The notes beneath the pieces were generated by a model. That model searched no databases and was not told where the DNA came from. It saw only the letters and a list, made by a program, of their open reading frames with translations. A stretch of 64,000 bases of DNA from an uncultured Bacilli bacterium. Lineage in GTDB: Bacteria; Bacillota_I; Bacilli_A; RF39; UBA660. Positions 57,193 to 64,000 of this stretch are shown one piece after another; position 1 is the stretch's first letter, and every line of letters begins with the position of its first letter. The translations under genes and the position numbers were made by a program. The stretch lies in contig CANQRL010000001.1 of NCBI GenBank assembly GCA_947626275.1, forward strand, positions 62,001 through 126,000, read 5' to 3'.

Positions 57193-58482
57193 ATGAAAAA
57201 AAGTAAATTTATTCAATCTAGTATTCTACTTCTCATCGGTGGATTGATGACGAAAATACTAGGAATGGCAGTAAGAATTCTCTTAACGCGGAAAATAGGG
57301 GCGATGGGAATGGGATATTATTCCCTATTAATGCCTACTTTTATGCTCCTTTTATCCATTAGTGGAATGGGTCTTACAACCGCATTAAACGTTTTAATTG
57401 CGACCAATCGGTACAACAATAAAAATCTATTAATAACTGCCCTAATACTTTCCTTATCGATTGACTTCCTACTCGCTCTTTTTCTCTTTTTAGGAGGTCA
57501 CTGGATAGCCGAAGAAATCTTAAAAGAACCCATTTTATATTATCCTCTACTTGCTATTTCTTTTGTCCTACCATTTATCTCGGTATCGAATATTTTCCGT
57601 TCTTACTTTTTTTCAAAAGAACGAATGATTCCCCATGTTTTTTCCAATATTCTAGAAGATTTGTTAAAATTTCTTTTCATTTTCTTTGGCATCTCTTTTT
57701 TTATGAGAGAATATTCACAAACGCTTACTTTTTTAATGCTTACGAATATCGTCTGTGAATTTTCCTCTATTACCATTTTTCTCATTTGTTTTCCAAAATT
57801 TCAATTAAAAAAAGAAGATTTCTATCTTCGTAAAGAACCCTTAAAAGCGATTTTTAAAATCGCTATTCCAACTACCCTATCCCGCCTAGTCGGTTCCATT
57901 TCTTATTTTTTAGAACCCATTATTCTAACGACGATTTTATTAAAAGTAGGATATGGAAAAGAAAATATCATCACCGAATATGGTATTATCAATGGATATG
58001 TCCTCCCCATTTTAATGTTACCATCCTTTTTTACCAATGCTATTTCACAAGCCCTAACTCCAATTGTCAGTAAATATTACTTTCGGAAAGATAAAAAATA
58101 CGTTAGGCGAAAACTTCTTCAAGCCCTTTTTATTTCGCTTGGAATTGGCATTCTTTATTCCATTATCTGTTTCTTCTTTCACGAACAACTCCTTTTATTC
58201 TTGTACCACACCAAAGAAGGTAACGAATACATTTTATTTCTCATCCCCATCTTTCTTTTCTATTACTTAGAAGGACCATTACTTTCTTCCCTTCAAGCGA
58301 TGAATCAAGCGAAAATTAACTTAAGAATTTCACTTGTCAATTTCTTCATTCGTACCGTAGGGCTCATGTTCCTAACCTCTCTTTCGATTGGATTATATGG
58401 GTTATTAATTGCGCTTGGTATCAACATTCTATTCACTGTTTTCTATGCTTCTTATAAAGTTTGGACTTCTTTACATTCCTAG
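57193..58482 (+). CDS. spoVB: SpoVB-like lipid flippase
   Basis: A 429-aa MATE-like (MOP superfamily) membrane protein with about 14 helices, of the SpoVB/MurJ-like group that flips lipid-linked oligosaccharides. N-terminal FIQSSILLLIGGLMTKILGMAVRILLTRKIGAMGMGYYSLLMP and SGMGLTTALNVLIA are typical of SpoVB. It is divergent from comN-secDF, as in Bacillus. ATG 57193 (after AAAGGAG) is chosen. A CATACAAT at 57148-57155 resembles a SigE -10, but the matching -35 is poor. In spore formers the protein is needed for cortex synthesis. Confidence 0.87.
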   Translation: MKKSKFIQSSILLLIGGLMTKILGMAVRILLTRKIGAMGMGYYSLLMPTFMLLLSISGMGLTTALNVLIATNRYNNKNLLITALILSLSIDFLLALFLFLGGHWIAEEILKEPILYYPLLAISFVLPFISVSNIFRSYFFSKERMIPHVFSNILEDLLKFLFIFFGISFFMREYSQTLTFLMLTNIVCEFSSITIFLICFPKFQLKKEDFYLRKEPLKAIFKIAIPTTLSRLVGSISYFLEPIILTTILLKVGYGKENIITEYGIINGYVLPILMLPSFFTNAISQALTPIVSKYYFRKDKKYVRRKLLQALFISLGIGILYSIICFFFHEQLLLFLYHTKEGNEYILFLIPIFLFYYLEGPLLSSLQAMNQAKINLRISLVNFFIRTVGLMFLTSLSIGLYGLLIALGINILFTVFYASYKVWTSLHS

Positions 58483-58517
58483 AAAACTATTATATAATGA
58501 GACTATAGAGGTGAATT

Positions 58518-59273
58518 ATGGAAAGAGACAATCGATTAGAGGAAAGAAGAAGAAACAATGGCACCATTAGAGTCAATGTCAATGCCTTAGAAAGACTTTT
58601 AAAAAAGGCGGGAACGATTGCTTTAGCCGGAACTACTGCCCTTACCATTGTAGGAGGTACCATTGGATATCAATTTGGTTACCATCAAGGGGTAAAAGAA
58701 GTACCTGGCTATATTCCAAGCGGATATGTTCTTACGGAAACCCAAGATCAAATTCGCGTAGGAGGAAGTGTTACCGATACGGCTGCGGATTATTACTATT
58801 CCGCTTATACATCCATGTATGATAGTCTAGATGAATACGCAAAAGTAATCGAAGATAAAAACGGTCTTCGTCATAATCAAACAGTATATCCAGGAGATAC
58901 TATTACCCTACCGGTTATGGTAGACGAGGCTAATCCCCATTATATTCAAACACTTGTTTTACAAAGTCAGATTAGCGATATTGAAAAAAATAACTATTGG
59001 GTTCAATACACCGTTCAATTTGGAGATACGATTTCTTCTTTAGCAGCAAAAGCAAGCGGGTCGCAAGGAGAAACGGCTATCTTAACTCAAAAAATTCTTG
59101 AAAAGAATTCATCTGGTCGAATCCTTCAAGCGGGAGATACCATTTGGATTGTGAACCCAGAACTAGGACCACTTAAAATTTCTCTAGAAGAAGAAAAAAA
59201 AGCTTTACAAGAAGAACTAAAGAGTATCGCTGAAGCTCAAAAAGCAGAAGAAAAAAAGCCACTATCCAATTAG
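58518..59273 (+). CDS. Membrane-anchored LysM protein
   Basis: A 251-aa protein with a cytosolic basic N-terminus (ERDNRLEERRRNNG...), one membrane helix at about residues 33-52 (TIALAGTTALTIVGGTIGYQFGY), and an outer part. A LysM domain is clear at WVQYTVQFGDTISSLAAKASGSQGETAILTQKILEKNSSGRILQAGDTIWIV; an earlier segment (NGLRHNQTVYPGDTITLPV) looks like half of another. LysM binds peptidoglycan. The C-terminus is a charged coiled coil (EEEKKALQEELKSIAEAQ). It is transcribed after spoVB with its own GAGGTG site, and ends at a two-way terminator shared with folD. Confidence 0.8.
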   Translation: MERDNRLEERRRNNGTIRVNVNALERLLKKAGTIALAGTTALTIVGGTIGYQFGYHQGVKEVPGYIPSGYVLTETQDQIRVGGSVTDTAADYYYSAYTSMYDSLDEYAKVIEDKNGLRHNQTVYPGDTITLPVMVDEANPHYIQTLVLQSQISDIEKNNYWVQYTVQFGDTISSLAAKASGSQGETAILTQKILEKNSSGRILQAGDTIWIVNPELGPLKISLEEEKKALQEELKSIAEAQKAEEKKPLSN

Positions 59274-59281
59274 TGGCTTTT
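59251..59281. terminator. Bidirectional intrinsic terminator between the LysM gene and folD
   Basis: An 11-bp perfect stem AAAAGCCACTA/TAGTGGCTTTT with a 6-nt loop and A/T runs on both sides. It contains the LysM gene stop (59271-59273) and directly abuts the folD stop (59280). Confidence 0.85.
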
Positions 59282-60122
59282 ATTTGGTTGCTGGTTTATT
59301 CTCATAACAGGTAACAATATTTTCTAGTAACATAGCAACTGTCATTGGTCCAATTCCTTTTGGAACAGGAGTAATATAAGATGCCTTTTTCTCTACTTTC
59401 GCAAAATCGACATCTCCAACGAGTTTTCCATCTACTCGATTGATTCCTACATCTATTACGACAGCGCCCTCTTTTACCATGTCTGCTGTGATCATTTTAG
59501 GAGAACCGACCGCACAGACTAAAACATCGGCTTGCTTGGTTATTTCTTTTAGATTCTCGGTCTTGCTATGGCATACGGTAACTGTTGCGTTTTCCCCTAA
59601 CATTAGAGTAATAAGAGGTCTTCCGACAAGCTTACTTCTACCGACAATGACAACATGTTTTCCCTCTAGAGAAATTTCATACTCTTTTAAAATTCGCATC
59701 ACGCCAAGAGGAGTACAAGGAACAAGGGTTTTTCTTCCATTGATCATTCTACCCGTATTAATATCTGTCAGTCCATCGACATCTTTACTATTGCTGATGG
59801 AATTTAAAATTCTTTTTTCGTTATAACGGTCTGGAAGTGGAAGTTGAACCAAGATCCCATTTACATATTCATCATTATTCAACTCTTTAATTTTGTTGAT
59901 AATGGTTAGTTCTGGGGTATCCTCTTCAAACTTAAAATGTCTAAAATATACTCCTACCGCATTACAAGCTTTCTCTTTTCTCTTAATATAGGAATCACTA
60001 GCAGGATCACTTCCCACTTGTATTACCGCAACACTAGGGCGAATCATACAACTTTTTAATTTATGTTTCAGTTCCTCTTGTATTTTTAAGCTTAATGCTT
60101 CTCCATCCATGATTATACTCAA
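59280..60122 (-). CDS. folD: Bifunctional methylenetetrahydrofolate dehydrogenase/cyclohydrolase
   Basis: A 280-aa enzyme that interconverts methylene-, methenyl- and formyl-tetrahydrofolate. Catalytic lysine and tyrosine are in DSYIKRKEKACNAVGV; VNGILVQLPLP, KDVDGLTDIN, PCTPLGVMRIL and VIVGRSKLVGRPL (NADP site) are canonical. The start is TTG at 60122, placed five bases after GAGGTGAG and giving MSIIMDGEAL, which lines up with family starts of the form M..IIDGK. An in-frame ATG at 60152 lacks this support. Confidence 0.96.
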   Translation of the reverse strand: MSIIMDGEALSLKIQEELKHKLKSCMIRPSVAVIQVGSDPASDSYIKRKEKACNAVGVYFRHFKFEEDTPELTIINKIKELNNDEYVNGILVQLPLPDRYNEKRILNSISNSKDVDGLTDINTGRMINGRKTLVPCTPLGVMRILKEYEISLEGKHVVIVGRSKLVGRPLITLMLGENATVTVCHSKTENLKEITKQADVLVCAVGSPKMITADMVKEGAVVIDVGINRVDGKLVGDVDFAKVEKKASYITPVPKGIGPMTVAMLLENIVTCYENKPATK

Positions 60123-60249
60123 TTTTCTCACCTCAATAATGTAAAGTAACAAGTACGCTACCTTCTATCTTCATTATAGCAAAAAAGAACTCATTTCAAA
60201 CAAAAAAGTAACTATTTGATAAATTTTACAAAAAATAGTGTAAAGTAAT

Positions 60250-60281
60250 CAAAAAGAAAACTACGAAGTCTTCGTAGTTTT
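60250..60281 (-). terminator. Intrinsic terminator of the ABC export operon
   Basis: A 12-bp inverted repeat AAAACTACGAAG/CTTCGTAGTTTT almost without loop, followed by T's; it covers the last codons and the stop TAG of the ATPase gene. Confidence 0.8.
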
Positions 60282-61031
60282 CATGTTTTCCATAAACTCT
60301 TTGTATTTTGGAATAACCTCTTCGACTGGTCCCATTTCCATAAAATCGCCATCATTAATCCATAATACCTCATCACACAACTCCTGAATGGTATCTAGGT
60401 TGTGAGAAACAATAATAACGGTACGATTTTCATCCGAGATAAGTTCTTTCATCTTGTTATAACTTTTCTCCTTGAACTGCGCATCTCCAACACTCAAGAC
60501 CTCATCAATTAACATGATATCCGTCTCTAAGATAGCTGTAATCGCAAAAGCTAGTTTAGAATACATTCCAGAAGAATACGTTTTTACGGGTTTATCCATA
60601 AAATCTCCAATATCGGCAAACGCAATAATTTCTTTTTCTTTTTCCTTAATCTCTTCCTCTGAGAAACCTAAAAGCATTCCCGATAAGTAGATATTTTCTT
60701 TTCCCGTCAATTTCTTGTTGAATCCTACACCGATAGAAAGAAGAGAAATCGTATTTCCATGAAGGTCGATAGACCCTTTATCAGGAGAGAAAATTCCCGC
60801 AATTGCTCTTAACATCGTTGATTTTCCAGAACCGTTTTTCCCGATAATGCCTAGAATTTTTCCCTTTTCTACTTCAAAACTAATTCCTTTTAAAGCGTGA
60901 AAGCGTTCGATTCTTGACCCCATCTTTGTCCAAATAGCACGAATCGATGTCTTCTTTAACCCACGATAAGTGATATGTAAGTTTTTGACGGTAATAGCAA
61001 CATCTTCTTTTTTAGAACTATTCTTTTTCAT
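60261..61031 (-). CDS. ABC transporter ATP-binding protein, TagH-like
   Basis: A 256-aa ATPase of the polysaccharide/teichoic acid export type. Walker A GIIGKNGSGKST, signature YSSGMYSKLAFA and Walker B DIMLIDEVLSVGD are typical of TagH/RfbE/Wzt proteins rather than importers. The N-terminus YRGLKKTSIRAIWTKMGSRIERFHALKGISFEVEKG fits the family. Its ATG overlaps the permease stop (TAATG). It lacks the long C-terminal extension of B. subtilis TagH. The exported polymer is unknown; glycosyltransferases upstream suggest a wall or capsule glycan. Confidence 0.9.
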   Translation of the reverse strand: MKKNSSKKEDVAITVKNLHITYRGLKKTSIRAIWTKMGSRIERFHALKGISFEVEKGKILGIIGKNGSGKSTMLRAIAGIFSPDKGSIDLHGNTISLLSIGVGFNKKLTGKENIYLSGMLLGFSEEEIKEKEKEIIAFADIGDFMDKPVKTYSSGMYSKLAFAITAILETDIMLIDEVLSVGDAQFKEKSYNKMKELISDENRTVIIVSHNLDTIQELCDEVLWINDGDFMEMGPVEEVIPKYKEFMENMKTTKTS

Positions 61032-61819
61032 TAAATCACCTTCGCATAACTATTTTCGTTCTTATGAATGACATGAACACCGATCATGCACAAAAGAAGT
61101 CCAATGACAAGCCAAATTCCCAAGATTAAGAAATTAGGAAGCCTATTATATAGCAGTACACTTCTCAATTCACTCATAAGGAAAGCAACAGGATTTACTT
61201 TCAAAAGAAGTGTTACTAATTTTGGATGTTGTTTTAATCTACTTTTAATATCAAAGAAGACACCAGATAGGTAAAATACCATTCTAAGACCAATATTGGT
61301 TAGGTTGGCTAAATCGTTTAGCGTAACACCAAAATGCATTAAAATCATACCAGCTCCAAAACTTAGGATATATAAAACGACAAAAATAGGAATCGCAAGC
61401 AACATGGTCCATGTAAAAGGAACATGCTGAAATAACATTAAAACAATACAAATGAGGACGGATATTCCTAGTTTAAATAGATAAGTAAAGGATTTTGATA
61501 ACAGTAAAATATACTTTGGTATGTAGACTTTCGTAACCAAATCACGATTATTAATGATAAGCTTTACACTACCAGTAATCATTCGATTAAAGAATTCCCA
61601 TGCGGATAATCCAATGAAAACAAAAGAAGCAAAATATTTCTCGTTGTTTTCAAAGACAACACCAAAGACAAACGTATAGATAAGCATAAAGCATAGAGGT
61701 TCAATAATCCACCAAAGCCAATTCAAGTAAGAATCAGCTACTTCACTTTTCAATTCGGCTTTTGCCGAATAGATAGCATACTTATAATACTTTTTAATAT
61801 TATTGATAAACTTTTTCAT
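61031..61819 (-). CDS. ABC transporter permease, TagG-like
   Basis: A 262-aa ABC-2 type membrane protein with six helices, pairing with the ATPase downstream. WLWWIIEPLCFMLIYTFVFGVVF and FNRMITGSVKLIINNRDLVTKVYIPKYILLLSKSF are characteristic of TagG/Wzm permeases, the latter being the conserved cytoplasmic loop that contacts the ATPase. A C-terminal helix follows KVNPVAFLMSELR. The two genes form the export unit; substrate is unknown. Confidence 0.9.
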   Translation of the reverse strand: MKKFINNIKKYYKYAIYSAKAELKSEVADSYLNWLWWIIEPLCFMLIYTFVFGVVFENNEKYFASFVFIGLSAWEFFNRMITGSVKLIINNRDLVTKVYIPKYILLLSKSFTYLFKLGISVLICIVLMLFQHVPFTWTMLLAIPIFVVLYILSFGAGMILMHFGVTLNDLANLTNIGLRMVFYLSGVFFDIKSRLKQHPKLVTLLLKVNPVAFLMSELRSVLLYNRLPNFLILGIWLVIGLLLCMIGVHVIHKNENSYAKVI

Positions 61820-61825
61820 AACACC

Positions 61826-62404
61826 CTACTTTCCTACGTAGAAAACACCTAGTATTTTGGCAAAGCGATTCAAAATTTCATTACTCTTTTGAATGGCCAT
61901 ATTTTTTTCAAAAGCTTTTCCGCCAATCGTCAAGGCCGCAATCGTTGCGGTTGTTATCAAGGAGCAAAGAAGTAAAGAGATATCCCACATACTAGAGACT
62001 GTTGTGGCGATGACAACACCAGCGGAACCTGAGATAATCCCACAGATATCCCCAATAACATCCTGACAAAAACTAGATACCTTATTGGCATTTCTCTTTA
62101 AAATAACTCCTACTTTGGCTGATTTTATTCCTCTTGAACTCATCGAATGAAGAGGCGCTTCAGCTGCAGTTGCAACAGCCATCCCTACCATATCAAATAA
62201 AACACCAATTAAAACAAAGCATAATACAATAATCGAACTAATCAGTAAACTAGCATTTTTCATGGCTACTTCTGATAAAAAGGAGAAAGAAAAAGAAATG
62301 GCAAAAGCAAGGATGGTTAGCTTCAAGGACCATTTATAATTTTCCCATTTTTTCCTTTTTTTCTCTTCATATACATCTAGTTTTTTCTTCTCTTTTGTTT
62401 TCAA
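61826..62404 (-). CDS. Membrane protein of unknown function, faintly CNNM/DUF21-like
   Basis: A protein of about 192 aa with a very basic N-terminus (KTKEKKKLDVYEEKKRKK) and four hydrophobic helices. FDMVGMAVATAAEAPLHSMSSRGIKSAKVGVILKRNANKVSSFCQDVIGDICGIISGSAG resembles the CNNM/DUF21 membrane core, in which helix, charged loop and helix follow in the same way; the CBS domains of true CorC-type proteins are absent. The start is taken as TTG 62404 after AGAGGGA; a GTG at 62422 is the alternative. It lies between a GT2 glycosyltransferase and the export permease. Confidence 0.6.
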   Translation of the reverse strand: MKTKEKKKLDVYEEKKRKKWENYKWSLKLTILAFAISFSFSFLSEVAMKNASLLISSIIVLCFVLIGVLFDMVGMAVATAAEAPLHSMSSRGIKSAKVGVILKRNANKVSSFCQDVIGDICGIISGSAGVVIATTVSSMWDISLLLCSLITTATIAALTIGGKAFEKNMAIQKSNEILNRFAKILGVFYVGK

Positions 62405-62446
62405 TTTATCCCTCTTAACCACATAGACATTCTACCGAAATTTCCA

Positions 62447-63406
62447 TTATTTGTCAATGTTAGGAAGGATATCCTCTTCTGTTTCTTTCACGATATAAAT
62501 TGGTCTTTTCTTTGTCTCTAAATATGTTTTAGCCATATATTCCCCCATAATACCGGTACAGAAAAGTTGAATTCCACTTAAGAAAAACATAATACAAATC
62601 GTGGAAGGCCATCCCGCAACAGGATCTCCCCAAATAAGGGTTTTCGCAATAATCACAATAATGGCAATAAAGGAAACAAAACAGAATAAGATTCCTAAAA
62701 AAGCTGCGATTAGCAAAGGTGTGGTAGAAAAACCGACAATTCCTTCAATAGCATACGCAAATAGTTTACGGAAATTGAATTTGGTAACACCTGCATTTCG
62801 TTCTTGATTTTCAAACTCAATCCATTTCGTATCGAAACCAACAAAACTAAATAAGCCTTTGGAATAACGGTTATACTCTTGAACTTCTAGAATGGCATCG
62901 ACCATTTTTCTTCGCATTAAGCGAAAATCTCTCGCTCCCGCAACCATCTCCACACTAGAAATTTTCGCAATAATTTTATAAAACCAGCCAGTAAAAATTT
63001 TACGAAGGAAAGAATATCCATTACGGCTAACACTTCTCGCCGCCACACAGTCATATCCTTCTTCTTTGATAGATTGATACATCTCGATCAATAATCGTGG
63101 TGGATCTTGTAAATCGACATCCATAATCGTTACATAATCCCCTTTTGCCGCTTTTAAGCCAGCATACATAGCCGCTTCTTTACCAAAATTACGAGAAAAG
63201 GATATGTAATGAATATTTTTCTTCTCTTTAGCAAGTTCGCGCATTTTATCAAGCGTGTGATCTTTTGACCCATCATTGACAAAATAAATTTCATAGGCTA
63301 CATTTTTCATCGTCTTCATTGTCTCATTGACCGCTTCATAAAATGGAAAAATATTTTCTTCTTCATTCATGCAGGGAACGACAATGGAAATTAATTCTTT
63401 TTTCAT
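62447..63406 (-). CDS. GT2 glycosyltransferase (DPM1/GtrB-like)
   Basis: A 319-aa membrane enzyme that transfers a sugar from a nucleotide donor to polyprenyl phosphate. The GT-A part has SIVVPCMNEEENIFPFYEAV, FVNDGSKDHTLDKM, SRNFGKEAAMYAGLKAAKGDYVTIMDVDLQDPP (DxD) and GARDFRLMRRK. The last 80 residues contain two membrane helices, as in GtrB. It overlaps by 4 bp the membrane protein encoded upstream, the usual pairing in which the polyprenyl-sugar is the donor for a GT-C enzyme. Confidence 0.92.
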   Translation of the reverse strand: MKKELISIVVPCMNEEENIFPFYEAVNETMKTMKNVAYEIYFVNDGSKDHTLDKMRELAKEKKNIHYISFSRNFGKEAAMYAGLKAAKGDYVTIMDVDLQDPPRLLIEMYQSIKEEGYDCVAARSVSRNGYSFLRKIFTGWFYKIIAKISSVEMVAGARDFRLMRRKMVDAILEVQEYNRYSKGLFSFVGFDTKWIEFENQERNAGVTKFNFRKLFAYAIEGIVGFSTTPLLIAAFLGILFCFVSFIAIIVIIAKTLIWGDPVAGWPSTICIMFFLSGIQLFCTGIMGEYMAKTYLETKKRPIYIVKETEEDILPNIDK

Positions 63407-64000
63407 AAATCCTCCTTCAATTGGTATAGCACATATTTTACAGGCTTATGGTCATATTCCTGATATACCTCATCTACAAATTCATAGTTTTCATTTAAAT
63501 AAGGAATGTGATGATTCCGTCTATCTGTTTTATCTCCTAAGCGAACAACGACAAACTCGACTCTCTTCTCCTTAATCGCTTCTATCTGAGAATCTTTATT
63601 TTCTGGGAATACCTCATAATTGATATTTACTTTTTCAAAATATTTTTCCGTAGGTAAAATATCCGCAACCGTATAAAATCCTCCGTCGATTTTACCATAA
63701 TTTAACAAGGTTGGATGTTCTTCCCGGTTCATAATCTCCGCAAAACGAAACTGAGCTAAATCGCTTTTTTGAAACTTTAAAAAATAAATATTGGGTCCAA
63801 AAGCATAGACAAATATCCATAAAATAGGAATCGTTATAATCACGAGATAACGCGTTGGAAAAATCGTTTTGGTCGCTAGTCTAGCAACAAACAATCCAAA
63901 GAAAACAACAAAAGGCGCCATCACAAAGAAATAATAACGATAGTTCTTTAAACCGATATAGTTGAAAAAGAAGGTAGATAAGAATAGAACAAAAATGGTC
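63403..64000 (-). CDS. GT39/GT-C-like membrane glycosyltransferase (C-terminal part)
   Basis: The reading frame is open to the right edge of the window, so this is only the C-terminal 198 or so residues. Two or three membrane helices (FVLFLSTFFFNYIGL, YYFFVMAPFVVFFGLFVARL, YLVIITIPILWIFVYAFG) are followed by a soluble domain of about 110 residues (FRFAEIMNREEHPTLLNYGKIDGGFYTVADILPT...), the arrangement of GT39/ArnT-like enzymes that glycosylate with polyprenyl-linked sugars. Its stop overlaps the GT2 start (ATGA). Catalytic N-terminal residues are outside the window. Confidence 0.72.
   Translation of the reverse strand, partial: TIFVLFLSTFFFNYIGLKNYRYYFFVMAPFVVFFGLFVARLATKTIFPTRYLVIITIPILWIFVYAFGPNIYFLKFQKSDLAQFRFAEIMNREEHPTLLNYGKIDGGFYTVADILPTEKYFEKVNINYEVFPENKDSQIEAIKEKRVEFVVVRLGDKTDRRNHHIPYLNENYEFVDEVYQEYDHKPVKYVLYQLKEDL

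Overview
The window is a low-GC Gram-positive (Bacillota) chromosome segment that uses the standard code (TGA is used as a stop). Gene order comN-secDF ... relA-dtd ... hisS-T-box-aspS, with spoVB divergent from comN, is the Bacillus-type order. A sporulation sigma factor SigG, a YlmC/YmxH-type protein and SpoVB indicate an endospore-forming lineage or a recent descendant of one. Very low GC, compact operons and the mixture of families suggest a gut Bacilli/Erysipelotrichia-like organism; that placement is inference. No tRNA or rRNA gene and no insertion sequence was recognised.

Region 1 (1-2162): the 3' end of mnmA, a small membrane protein, two consecutive candidate small RNAs on the minus strand (each with a consensus promoter and an intrinsic terminator), decayed coding sequence, an isolated degenerate CRISPR-repeat copy, and the tracrRNA.

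Region 2 (2036-10254): a complete type II-A CRISPR-Cas system. A divergent tracrRNA is followed by cas9 (1340 aa), cas1, cas2 and csn2 in one overlapping operon, an 81-bp leader ending in ATTTGAG, and an array of 33 repeats and 32 spacers on an exact 66-bp period. The tracrRNA anti-repeat pairs with the array repeat, so the parts belong together. The Cas9 C-terminus lacks the region that carries the NGG-reading arginines of SpCas9.

Region 3 (10255-12925): a ribbon-helix-helix protein with a 9-codon leader ORF, a CDF metal transporter, an HTH protein of unknown role, and 550 bp of AT-rich non-coding DNA with two diverged families of structured repeats.

Region 4 (12926-35815): mostly minus-strand genes: AlkD-like repair and TSCPD proteins, a ZIP transporter, an HD hydrolase, a hybrid histidine kinase with its response regulator, PlsC-like acyltransferase, phosphohexomutase, XerD, RarA, HolA, a short SMC, an ApbE-like protein lacking key motifs, a GT4 glycosyltransferase, RluA, SigG, and a sugar kinase/SIS/WYL-regulator cluster.

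Region 5 (35789-45420): a DnaQ-like exonuclease, a likely 6S RNA, three neighbouring proteins that each end in zinc ribbons (an SPFH protein and two membrane proteins), and a 1244-aa membrane-anchored repeat protein with recurring cysteine pairs.

Region 6 (45390-64000): aspS with its T-box leader, hisS, dtd, relA, secDF, comN, spoVB, a LysM protein, folD, and an envelope-polymer export and glycosylation cluster running off the right edge. A recurring feature of the whole window is that intrinsic terminator hairpins contain the stop codon of the gene they terminate.
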